Of a DNA stretch of 64,000 nucleotides, positions 15,601-27,440 are shown in pieces. A program made the translations under genes and the position numbers. The stretch's first letter is position 1, and each line of letters starts with the position of its first letter. This DNA comes from Agelas oroides (lineage: Eukaryota > Porifera > Demospongiae > Agelasida > Agelasidae): NCBI GenBank assembly GCA_949130485.1, contig OX422190.1, forward strand, positions 4,622,361 through 4,686,360, given 5' to 3'. The notes below the pieces were generated by a model. It had not been told where the DNA came from, did no database searches, and saw only the letters and a list, made by a program, of their open reading frames with translations.

Positions 15601-18081
15601 CTAAACCAGAACTAATTTAGTTCAAGGTTACGAGACACATAATGGGGCGCGGTCAATGGTTCAGACTTACTAACTGTGAAGCGATTACATGGCACTAGAC
15701 TACAGCTACAAACACAGAACATGAACAGGTTGTTCACAGCGACAACCGATATGTTACCTTGTATGAGTGGTTATGCATATGCGATCAAACTTTGTGTGAA
15801 CTTTTGAACCAAAATCTGACCACCCAAGCAACCTAAAGCAACGAACGATACTCCAGATCAACAGTTTTCAACATACTTGAGGGCCAGACGGAGAGTTTTG
15901 TTGCAAACGTCGTTCAGTCTTTGAGAAATAGCTCCTTGTCCAGTAAAACTGTACACACCTCACGACTTTTCGCCTCTGTGAATTACAACAGCCAATGATA
16001 TTCAAAAAATGGCTCCGTCAGGCCCTGCATTGTCCATTGTACAGTATTGGTAACTAGATCTCTTTGGATCCATAAATACTGAACATTATTTTTGGTTCAA
16101 AAAAGATACTCGACAGCACAATCACATCAGTTCAAACTCCATAGAGAGTTGTTCGTGTGCGTGCACAGTTGAACGTTATGGATAAACTATACGCCGTAAC
16201 CTTAAGACGTTAAAGATTAATTGTGTGTGTTTCTAGGCCACAGAGGAGGAGGGAAAGCAGTCTGGTAACACAGCTGCTTCCCAAGAGCCCTGTAATGGTC
16301 CCCAGTCTGAAACTACTAGTGAACCCAATCAGCATCCACAGCAGAAAGATTTCTTTGATGGGACAAGCCAAACTCAGGTTAGTCCATGCACTTGTAGCTA
16401 AAACTACATACACATGTTATGTGTAAATCCTTTGGACGGTACAGTGTAGCCAGTAAGGGAAGCTCAATGCATATTGAAAGCCATGTGCAATGAGTACATA
16501 GTTTAGGTTTTCATAATCAAATCAGTTTGTAGCTACCTACATGCACATGATCTTGAGTTAAGTACACATTCATGCAGTGTGTTACAAATTTTGAATGCCT
16601 AGCATATATATTTGTAGTTAAGACTGCCCTTGCTTGAGCCCCAAGTTGTTACCTGGATGTTTTGGTCACTTTTGATGGCATTCTATATAGAGCATAGTCC
16701 TCTGGCTAGGCTTCTGTACGTGTACCCAGTAAGGAAAGTCTCAATAGGTAGTGAAACTCAAAAATTTATGGTCCCTTAAATGGTTTGTAGCTGATCTTTA
16801 CCTAAGTACACATTTATGCAGTGTGTTATAAATTTCCCCAACTGCTTTTGTTAAATCTACTCTTGTGTGACTCCAAAGTAACTGTCTGGATGTCTTGGTC
16901 ATGTTTGATGACTCTATACAGTATAGTCCTCCAATATGAGGCTTCTGCTAATTATTTTATTATACCCTCAAAACCAGTAGAAATGCCCAACTTCACTAAA
17001 CCAAAGAACTATAATGTAGTTTAAGACGTTAAAGAATTGTGTGTGTTTCTAGGCCACAGAGGATGAGACAAAGCAGTCTGGTAACACAGCTGCTTCCCAA
17101 GAGCCCTGTAATGGTTCCAAGTCTGAAACTACTAGTGAGCACAGTCAGCATCCACAGCAGAAAGATTCCTTTGATGGGACAAGGAAAGCTCAGGTTAGTT
17201 TTGTACTGAGCTAAAACTACCCACGCATATGGTGCAGTAAGGGAAGCCTCAACACATACTGAAAACTACATGCAATTAATGGTATGAATTTGATTTTCCT
17301 TAAATCAGTATGTAGCCACTTACACCTGATGTTGAAGTAAGCGCACATTCATGTAGCTTGTTACAAATTAATCCCCCCACCACCACCGAATGTTTGATAT
17401 ATACGTAGATAGCGTGTTTTTAAGGCTGCCCCCTTGCCTAATCCTCAACTCACTCTCTGGATGTCTTGGTCACATTTGATGACAGCGTATAGTCCTCTGG
17501 TATATGGGATTTCAAGCTACCTAAGACATGTTCTGCCTTTCCTTATACTATACACTCAACTAGAAATTAATGAGGTCAAAAAATTGTATGATCCTAGGCC
17601 ACAGAGGAGGAGGGAAAGAAGGCTGGTAACACAACCTCTTCCCAAGAGCCCTGTAGTGGTCCCCAGTCTGAAGCTACTAGTGAACCCAGTCAGCAGCTAC
17701 AGCAAGGTGATTCGTTTGGTGGGACAGTGCAGAATCAGGTTAGTCTTTTGGTAGCTAAAGCTGCCCTCATGTTCTATTTGGATGTGTTGGTCATATATAG
17801 TTTGATGAAGATTCCCACATTTCATAGCATGATCTACTTGCATGGGATTTAATTACATGCTACCCTAAAACCAGAAGAAATGTTGTTTTTTGTTTTTTAC
17901 ACTATAAAAATAGATTTTCTGTTATAACCAGACCACAAAGTGCTTGCAGGCAATTGAAGCGACAGAATTCATTCTGGTGTTAAAAGTCGATTGCTCAGTG
18001 ATGAAGCTGGCCCTTACAACCAAACCACTATCATTCTTAAGCATCTGTGAAGCAGTCACGTACTACATTTCAAAATTGTAG
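12672..18081 (+). CDS. double zinc-ribbon, proline-repeat protein with a repeated 47-residue exon
   Basis: The ATG at 12672 opens exon 1 (to 14072). The first part holds paired zinc-ribbon cysteines: CVHC with CPNC, then CRNSNC with CHKC. Next comes a long run of nine-residue units of the type QPGQPPPQL (about residues 195-415). Exon 1 ends with a segment like the following cassette. Four exons of exactly 141 bp (47 codons), all phase 0, then follow: 14465-14605, 16237-16377, 17053-17193 and 17598-17738. Each has NTAASQEPCNG-, SETTS- and DGT-type blocks. The last exon is uncertain. 17932-18081 is in phase with a stop (49 residues); 18300-18461 is an alternative (53 residues). Function is unknown. 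RNF213 proteins also begin with a zinc ribbon followed by low complexity, and the RNF213-like copy 2 lies 3 kb downstream, so this may be its N-terminal part or the remnant of one. I see no AAA core between them. Confidence 0.68.
13255..13905. repeat. 27-bp coding minisatellite
   Basis: About two dozen copies of a 27-bp unit, consensus CAACCTGGCCAGCCACCTCC followed by CCAACTG. The unit is a multiple of three, so the frame is kept and gives the proline/glutamine-rich repeat. Long reading frames on the minus strand are by-products of it. Confidence 0.93.
14919..14965. repeat. short palindrome
   Basis: GGCTACCCATTTAT and its inverse ATAAATGGGTAGCC flank a short spacer, in an intron of the zinc-ribbon gene. 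Confidence 0.75.
15091..15588. mobile_element. inverted-repeat element with TAATGAGTCTAATTATTCGA ends
   Basis: The ends TAATGAGTCTAATTATTCGA and TCGAATAATTAGACTCATTA are perfect inverses 498 bp apart, and the terminal TA pairs could be a TA target duplication of a mariner-type element. The inside contains diverged direct repeats of a CGTTCGAGCTCCGCAAAGAC-like unit. It sits in the intron between the first two 141-bp exons, which is longer than the others. Confidence 0.75.
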
Positions 18082-18099
18082 TAGTAAGTAGCTATGATA

Positions 18100-20950
18100 G
18101 ATTATGGCCAGGTGGCTCACTCACCAGGTGTTTAGCAGTTTAGATTATGGGTGTAAGATGATCTTGACCAGCTACCTTTCAGATAGCTTTATACAATTAG
18201 TTCTTGTAAACCCCAGTAACCACTGTCTCTTTTAGCCTTGTCTGCAACCAGGGTAACCACTCTGTGGTAACAATGACCAACTCGTTTTGTGTGTAACAGG
18301 TGGCCTTGTGCCAGGCTTTGCTATCCACTGCATATATGGAAGTAGGAAGAACAGATGATAGTAGCAGTATCATCAGGTGTAACCGTGTAACTCAGAACAC
18401 CTTAAATCTAACAAACCATGACATGGAACTATTTTACTACAGTTTACAGCCACTCCAGTAACTGCTGTGTTTAGACTTCTTAGGTTTGATTGTGTCTTTG
18501 TGTTGTCGCTAGTTGTGAAATAGATTTGTCTGACATATAAAATGGATCCAAATGAGACTGTGAGTTGTGTGAAACCAGAGACAAGAATACATCTTTGACA
18601 GTGGCTTTGTTCAGTAGCATAGCCAGGATGAGCAAGTTACGTGGGCACAGCATGGGCACACTCAGTGCGTGCATAACACGCATTTGCTAAGGAACCTGGG
18701 GCATGCTCCCGCTGTGAAATATTATACACTCTGAGAACGCTTCTGAGGCCGTTTTCGACTACAAATACCGTTCTTCAGACTTACCTGTATGCTCGCTTCA
18801 TGTCCGCATGAAACTTGTGATTGCACATGCTAGTAACTGATCTTTGACCTTAGCTTTCTGCATTATTTTACCCAGACACCAGCGAATTTTACATGGCCAC
18901 AGGCCCGGGTATGCCCGGGTGTAGCTACGCCACTGCATTTTTTGGCCTTCATATGGCATTTCTGTGTATGAGAAGGAGTTGAAGTTTCATTGCCTGAGTG
19001 GCAATAATTAACACTGTGTTAAGACAATCTGCTTATAAATAAATATCAGGCTTTGAGAGGATTCTCATTTCATGCCCAACATAGGTACTGACAATCACCA
19101 ACTGTAGCTGTGGTTTGGTGGTTTACAACTCAGTCTCATGCACTTTCAGTTTCAAAGGACTCGCTCTTTCAGGCTACAAATAGCTTGTTTACACAAAACA
19201 GGCACAGATGGTCTGCGGGTTGTCAGTTGTATGGTACTAGTACAATTTGGACTCAGGTTGCTTATGCAATTAGCCTCTAATGCCAAAACAGACTTCTCAT
19301 AACCACTGTCTCCTCAGCTTGTATGCAACCATGCAGGGTAACCACTCAATTGTTAACACAACCGATCTTTTTTTGCAGTACAGGAAGTCACCAGGGCCCG
19401 GTGTAGCTACATCACAGGTTCTGTGCATGTGGCTAAGCTAAAGTTACCATGCAGATGATAACTGCTTTTACTGCTCCTCCCATACCTCTCAATTGCACTG
19501 CTATTTCCAATGTCAATACAAAATATACAGAATTATGAGATCAGTTATAGTTCTGGCAGTGTTGTCTGCATACAATAGACTCTGGTTAATAAGTGCATGC
19601 ACTTATAAGTGTAAGTCAATGTCAATGTCAATGTTATATCAATGACCATTCAGCCAGAAGGCTGCTCAAATATGTGCCTAATAGAGGATATGCACTAAAT
19701 AAGGGATGCAATGAAAGCCACGTGCATGAGCGTGCAGTACAGAGGTGGCGGAAGGTACTTGAGATTGGGGGGGGGGGGGGGGGCACCGATGATGGTGCGT
19801 GCATAAGCACACACATGCTGGGGTGGGTGGGGGGGGGGGGGGGGGGGGGCATGTTCCCCCTCCCAAAAATTAAGTGCTCTGAGATTGCTTCTGAGGTCAT
19901 ATTTGTACATGAATGCCACTAGTCCAACTAGAGTGCATGGTCGGAGTAATACCGCCACACTGTTCACCCAGGTTTTTTTCTAGAAATGTAGTTTAGGGGG
20001 GGGAAATTGCTTTTGTGGGGAGAGAAAATGTGAAAAACATCCAGCTGGCCACTTAGCAGGCAGCCACCTAGGGGGGTCTAGGGGCATGCTTCCTTTAAAT
20101 TTAGGTGTCTGGGATCACATTTGGTGGCTTCTCAGACCCATTGTAACTATAGAGCCAAAAGCAATAAAATACTAGAACTTTTCATGACCATAGAGTACAT
20201 TTGGAGAGGAAAAAAATTTTAGTGCCATATTTATAGCCTCATTCCTGAGCCAGCATGTGGGAGAAGGAAAGTGGCCTGGGGACGAGGCTAAAACCATGCC
20301 ATGTACTTTAACGACACTTATATCATAAATCTGCAGTCTACTCTAACTCACTGCTTAAGTTGTTGAAGAGGTTCTGTATAACATAATGCTACCAATAGGG
20401 TCATACTAGCCTTGTTCCCAGGCCACGTGGGAGAAGGAAGTGGCCTGAGAACAAGGCTACAGCCATGAACTGCCAGTAAAGGTTGTGAACATTTTAAGAA
20501 GACCCCCATGCACTGTCTAACTGTAGTGTGAAAAAGATGTAGGGATGGGGCTTTGCCAATATGTTGACCTTTGCTTTCCTGCATTATCCCTACCTTGTTT
20601 GCATACTTTTTGGCATGCCATCCCTACATCTTTTTACATTTTTAGTGTTTTTTAAGTCTTCATTGATAGAAATGTGGCTTGATGACAAGTCTCCGATTTG
20701 CCATATTTCATCTTCAATTTTATCAGCATACATACATGTACACATCAAATATGCACCCAGATTGAATATTCATTGCTTCCACTTACCTGTGTATTTGTGG
20801 ATAACATATAATCACAAGTGATAAGTACAAGCTGTGGGTGACTCAGAGGTATGTTTAGTCAGAAAGCTCCTGTTTATTAATGTGTCTGTGAAGTCACAAA
20901 TTTGCTTCTGCTGTTATCATTTTACGTACACTGTCTTTCTCTCACATACT
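18100..20950. other. no confident gene; decayed inverted-repeat elements
   Basis: Between the zinc-ribbon gene and RNF213-like copy 2 I find no AAA-domain or RING exon. It holds a hAT-like element (about 18611-18934), poly-G tracts in a repeat at 19740-19970, and a short TAGCCTTG-ended element at 20407-20459. Either the two genes are separate or an internal part of one gene has been lost here. Confidence 0.55.
20407..20459. mobile_element. TAGCCTTG-type MITE (53 bp)
   Basis: The ends TAGCCTTGTTCCCAGGCC and GGCCTGAGAACAAGGCTA are nearly perfect inverses around a short palindromic core. No clear target-site duplication. Confidence 0.7.
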
Positions 20951-23900
20951 ATAGATTGAAATGGCAGCTAATTCGAGCTCTACAAATGTTTGTTGAACAT
21001 GTGGTTCTGAAGCATGAGGGGATGTTACCATATCTAAGACGATTGCAACTAGTGAGTAGTTATTTATTTTTCTGTGTACATATCTACTGTTGTGAGAATG
21101 TTCCATTTATCCATGCAGTATTTGAAATCTGATGCGGACTTTGTGAAGGCCAGCACTGTGGACAGAGTGAAGAAACACTTGAACTCAATGGACAATGAAT
21201 TGAAGAAAAAGCTCAAGTATGCCAGACTCCTCGAATCCTCAAGTTGCTTTAAAGCTGTAGGGGGCATGTTATATATATTCATGACTACAACAAACTTGGG
21301 AGTGAAGTAGGCAGTTATGAGACTCTCAGTGTTAAGACTAGAACAAAAAGCCACAAAATTGCCCGTTAAAGTTTGAACAGTTTAGAATCTTGAGTTATAT
21401 CTTATTCAATACTTGTGCAGGTCACAAACCAAGAAGCTTACTTCCATTCGGAACAGTTGTCGGGCCTTCTTCATGGAGCTGGTCTCCACACTCTGCTTTG
21501 GTACCCACTCAGCCCCTGAGCCACCTCTCATAGCAATGCTCATAGACACAGTGTTCACAGAACGGGAGGAGACGGAAATGGAAACACGGGAATTTAGTCC
21601 ATACCGTGAGACCAAGAGTGATAAAGTACCTGTCATTCGGTCCTTCCTTCTGCAGCTACTTCTGGAGCACACGTGAGTGGCCAATCAGCTGGCTACTATA
21701 GTATCACATTATTGAGCCTATATAGAGCTGCAGTTGTATCAGAAACGTCTCCTTTCTCTTAATAGAAGAAATAATATCATTAGATTTATGACTTCAGTAT
21801 CACTGATTTTTTGCTATCTTGATTAACCATGCTAAAATTTACCCTCCCCCCCTCACTATCCTCCCCTTCCCTGCAGTACTGAGCAGGTGAAGGAGCACCT
21901 GGAAGACTACTTCCATAAGTCTCAGCAAGCATGCACTCAGGGAGGACTGGACCAGAACCTCTGTCTCCTCTGCATACAGTGCTTTGAGTTCAGCAGTATG
22001 TGTAGGGTGTGTAAAAGCATGCTAATGTTCTCCTGATATTATACCATCCGTCTATTATGCACTTACCCCATGAAGTCCAGAAGCTTGAGGGTATGCCTCT
22101 TCATGTTGAATAATAATAAGGCTAGGTAACACTTTTGACAGACATCATGATCATCATGCTAAGATGGTAGGAAGGGCTGGTAGTAGTTCACGAATCATTG
22201 TGGCTTTAGGCAGGTGCCATCACACACAAAGCCTTTCTTAAAGACAGGTTTGTTCTAGGGAGAAAATGCTCAACTGAATCCGCCAGCACTCTGGTCATGT
22301 TCAATTTGCATCTTGCAGTGCTGAATCCAGGTAGTCTGGTATTCCTTATGTGTGTTTGTTACATCAATGTTGTTCCTCACTGTGTGGATAATTATAGATT
22401 TAAAACTTCCGAAATTTTGAGTGTAGCAGCTAATTTTGGCTGGACTGTGTTCTTTGCTTGTTCTTGCATGAGCTTGCTTCTTGCCGTGTCAGCTTCTTTC
22501 TGCCTCAGAACAGAATTATTATAGTACCAAGCTCCTTTGGATGGAAGCAGTAGTACTCAAACCACTAATTGACTGTGTAGGATTCACAACCAGCTGGCTC
22601 ACTGCTAGATATGGCTTTTTTCCTCGGTTCTGAGGGAATTGAAAAGCTCAGGTATATTTTTGGATTTAAGAGCACTTGGGTATCGTCAGTGTTTTTGCTC
22701 AAAGAATATATATAGTTGGTTTGATATCCTGTTTGGCAGGGATATATCCTCTACTTTTCATTCACTTGAGGTGACCCAAATATGGCTATACCCTAACGTT
22801 ATAATAAGAGTGGTTATTGCCCCCTTCCTTGCAGGATTCTCTGAACAAAGAGTATACCCAGAAACCTTCACAAGAGAGAGCTGCTAAAATCCTCCAGGAG
22901 GGCCATTTAGCCCTAAGTCAATCACATAATAAAATTTCACTGGGCTACATTGAGGGTGTGGCAAAAGTTCGGTTTGCCCTCTCTGTCGTTGCAGAGCTGT
23001 TTCAAAAGCATGTAGCCATGAAACCTGCCTTTCTTCATGCTGTTAGAGAAGTGTGCACTGACACTAGCGTAAACCATGGTACCGGACAGGGAGATAAAAT
23101 TGGACCAGTCTTCTACCTTCTAAAATTGATTGTGTGACAGTTTGGCTTCTCCTGCCTCACAGAGGTGTCTGCAGTGCACTCATGGGTTATACCCCCTGAA
23201 CTGAAGGGGGCAGATGAGGTAATCATGACAAGCCAGCACTCCACTAAAAATTGATAAACTGGATTTTGTGTTTGTATATACACCAGTACTGATGTGATGC
23301 CTGCATATATTTGAACTCTGACCTCTCAGCGAATTGTTGATCCATTTGTGATCTACAATCCACTTTACTCTGACCTGAGGAAGTGTGTGGGTGGAGCTTT
23401 GTACAAGGAGCAAATGCAACAATTAAATGAATCCACAATGGTAGGGATGTCGATATATAGCTAGTAAAAATAACACCACATAGGTATACTAAGTCTTAGC
23501 AACACAATTACGTGAGTGTTGTATTGTACCTCAGCTTACCTTCAATTTCCACAGGATCTAGCCCTCAGAGATACTCCTCTTCTTCTCCTTGCTCTCTATG
23601 AGAAGGCCACTCTCAGCCGAGCAAGCACCCTTCTCTTCAGACAACTACTGTCCAATGTATGACATACATACACACAGTGTTATCATGGTATTGGTATGTT
23701 AACAACTTCCATCACCTGCATTGATTACAGGTGTTAGAACAGTTGAACAAATTCATCCTTGAATGTAAAGTACTACCAAATGAGGTTAGTTTTACAATGG
23801 CTAATTTAATTCATACTTCTTGTACTAGAAGATTTCTCATCTCACTCTGGTTCTCTAGCTCAAGTTGATGGCAAGATCGTTAGTTGCTAATGAACAGGGT

Positions 23901-26270
23901 GGTCCTCTTGCTCAGTTGGTTGTGGGTCCCATGCAGCCCCCAAAGTACCAGACACTGGGAGCCATCATAGTGCACACAGCAGCTGTCTTCCTCTGCCGAC
24001 AGAGGGTTGGCATCCTGCAACCTTTTGTAAACATGTTAAAAAACCCAGCTACACTGGTGGTAAGTGCATTTAAAGTTGAAATTACTTACTTTTGCAACAT
24101 ACACAGCATGCAGAGCTCTAGTTTATCGTATCTTTTAACAAGATCCTTTGCTGCTACGGAATGCCTTTCTACCAACAATGCTACCTCTTAGAAGCTAAAA
24201 GTGTTCTTGCGGGAAATTTTTATGGTATGTATTCATTAATGATAAGTTTAAGTTTCTTAATGAATGTTACTGTTGTGTTCTTCATTTTGTATTAGAGTGT
24301 CCAAGAGGCCACCCCTACTTTGTAGGAGAGGTAATAGAGCTTAAGTAAGTCATTTCACAATTTATAAGTATCAAAATTGTCTTTTTATGGTATTGTACAG
24401 TGTGGAAGACCGTGGGAAATGGGAAAATGCAATGTGTGTGGTGCTGACATTGGTGGAGAAAGGCATGTACTGACAAAAGATAACAAAGAAGCAAGAAGGT
24501 GAGCTATATGTGGCCCATGTGCAGCTGTGGCAGAAGATGACTGTTATCAGGCTAATTGATTTCATTGGGGTGAGCCTGAACGTTGTCTATGGAAAAGAGA
24601 TTATCCATCTATTTATACAGTCATGTAATACCAGACCTAATGGGTTGATGTTGCATGCATCTGTTGTGGACAAAAGCCCATACATGCCGGGTTAAATGCA
24701 TAATGCCATGCACATGTGCTACTAGTGTTTGAGGTCTTGGCATACATGGTGACATACGTCAGCTTTCTAAAAGCTCAGGAGGTGCTTGAATGGTTCAACT
24801 AACTCCCGTGAAGCGCCCACCCCGGATGAGAAGTTAGCTGCCAGGGGGTACCAAATCGACCTGCATTGTCGCTTCGCCCATGCTTCATCAAGGCCAGCCC
24901 GATGGTGGTGAAAACTGTATTGTGCTAGAAAGCAGACCAACCCATATAGCCTTATTGTCAAGTTTCCGCAACGTTCGTCGCTTGCAGTACACAAACTTCA
25001 TGCTGCAAGCGAAGAACACTGCAAACAAGACTACGGATGGGTGTGTGCAAAACTTTGCTGCAATTTGTTGTGGCGCCTGAAGCCCATCAGAATGATCACA
25101 GCTATGTATGTGAGCTCAGCTGACCTACTTTGGCTCACTATGCAAGAATTTTGCATGGTGGGCGGTTACACAGAAGACCTCAAAAACCCACAAAACTGTC
25201 AAAATTGGGTGAGGGCACTTGCACGAGGATGGGCACTTGCCTGGCACAATATGGTATAAGCATAATAATACAGGAGTAGATCCAGGATTGCCAACCTGCA
25301 TTGAAGCCACGGGGAGATCAGGAAACTCCAAGAGAATACATCATTAACTTATAAAGCCTTGATAAGAAGCTATTTCCACACAAGAATGGTGGTCAAATGC
25401 TGACAAGATACCATTGTAATGTACTGGTCAGGTCATTCAAATCTATATAGGCCATACCAAATTTCAAGGGGACCTTTCTAACCCCTCTCTCCAGATCCAC
25501 CCAATTGTGGGTGTCAACATATGACCTATCTCTCTCTTCCTGTCTGTTCAGCCACGACACCACACAGGCTGGCTATGCACTGGGGAAGCCTGAAGGCCGC
25601 AGCACAGATCCCTTTCCAGAGCGAGACCTCTCTCCAGCTGGCTGCTGCCTTGTCCGAGCAATCATGCACTCTGCCCTCCTCTGGGCCAGCTGCAACAATG
25701 AGGTACAGTAAGCACTGTGAGGATGTAATATCATGCATATGGATAAGAATCAATTTTTCTGCAGTTGGAAAGGTTTGCATAATGTGTAGCCAATAAACTG
25801 AACTATGAAAATTACATTGTAATCTTCCAGAATGCCATGGAAGGGCTTACCCAACTTGTCAAGGTAGACATCCGTCCCCGAGACCTACCAGAGTTCTTTT
25901 GGCACCACCTGGAGAGAGACATGGAGCTGCTCGGGAAGGCCACAGGGAAAAGCGTGGATGATTCAGCTATCATTGTTCACCTTGTGCTCAGAGAGATACT
26001 CTTGAGGGATCCTCCAACATGTGAGGACTAGTTTCAACTGCAGAGATCTAGATGCATCATCTGTTGATAAATACATGCTACATATTTCTATATCTCTACC
26101 TTCACCCACTAACTGCTACAGTGACAACAGTCAATCCCCTAGAAACCAGGAAGACTAGGGAGGAGTGGGAGAGTATCTTCAACCAGAACTACATCCAGCC
26201 AATACTGCAGGTAGCTATTATAACCTTGGTCAAAGGAGAGAGAGCCTGGCATGGAATTCAGGGCTATACA

Positions 26271-26534
26271 TAGGCGTAGGAGCCAGTCCGGCTGGTCCGG
26301 TTTTGGCCGGACCACATTTTTGGCGATATAATGAAATTCATAGTAGGCGTTCCTGCCATACCCATGTGTGCATCTTCAGCGAGTGCACGTATTACGAATG
26401 GCATCTTTTGTGAAGCCCAACCAGCCAAAGTTGCAGAGTTTTTCACAGCAGTGCAAATTTTTTTTTTAAATTGCACGCGCGCTTCGCGCGTACCTATTAT
26501 AGCCAGACCAGTTGAAAAGTCCTTCCTACGCCCC
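26271..26534. mobile_element. hAT-like MITE
   Basis: Inverted ends AGGCGTAGGA and TCCTACGCCCCT, flanked by the similar words GCTATACA and GCTATAGC. It lies in an intron of RNF213-like copy 2. Confidence 0.55.
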
Positions 26535-27307
26535 TGCTATAGCTAGGAAGATATGTAGCTGTGGTACATCTAACCTTGTCCCTCAAACCTGTAGTCAAGA
26601 ATATATCTGTTTATTTCATTTTCCTGCTGAAGGGGTTGGAACAGAGGCTAAAGGAAGCACTGCATCTCATTCTCAATGATGACCAAGTTGGTAAGTGAGT
26701 AGTAAGAATAACACTCATTTCTTGGATGACAAAAAACCACATCTCTGGGTTCTGCTCCTTTATATAAAACCTTGGTGGTGTATCCAGGGAGTGTGCTTAG
26801 AGTGCTCAGGGTGCTCGAGCATACCCATCCATTGTTGAACAGCGGTTAGTGAAGCGAGCCACCTTGTATACTGTATGGCTATAATGCTGAGTATAGTCAC
26901 AGCAGTGAAGGAATCATGCGTTGAGTCATTTTTCTTTCTCGCAAAGACCACACTTGCTAATAATATGTGATGCTAAGTAGTTGTGGTCGTAAAAATTTGC
27001 ACATGTGCTTCATGCATACATATTCTTTCCGTACCCCCTCCCTCTAATCCTGAATGTTACTGCTCATCTTTAATTTGACACAACTTTTTCCTTGATCATG
27101 GAACTTTGTTTCTCTACTTTGATTCTTTTCCCAGAACACGACCAACTATTCTGCTTGGCATATGAGCATGTCCAGGTAGCTGAGGGAAATCTTGACCCCC
27201 ACTTGTGGGTCTACCGCTCACGCATCACCCTGGAGCACCTCAGGCAGACCTTGCAGCAGCAGAATATGAGAAAGAAGTGCCCCATTTTGTACACATTTTT
27301 GCAGGAG

Positions 27308-27440
27308 GTGTGTGTATGTGCATGCGTGTGTGTATGTGTGTGTTTGTGGTGTGTGCGTGTTTGTGGTGTGTGCATGTGTGTGTAGTGCGTGTGTGTGTGT
27401 GCATGTGTGTGTTTGTGCATGTGTGTGTTTGTGTGTTCTT
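27308..27440. repeat. (GT)n-rich tract starting at a splice donor
   Basis: Imperfect GT repeats begin directly at the donor of the exon ending at 27307, so the donor GT is the first unit of the tract. Confidence 0.85.

Noticed and set aside
18300..18461. Terminal exon of the zinc-ribbon gene (53 codons after a good acceptor)
   Set aside because: Possible, but it competes with 17932-18081, and neither shows homology, so it is kept only as an alternative.
23131..23140. Selenocysteine or readthrough at the in-frame TGA of RNF213-like copy 2
   Set aside because: No reason to expect selenocysteine in this family, and other lesions in the same copy make a mutation or sequence error more likely.
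24767..25331. Overlapping frames in the intron after the RZ-finger exon
   Set aside because: The exons 24401-24498 and 25552-25702 join in phase and match the family, so the DNA between them is intron.
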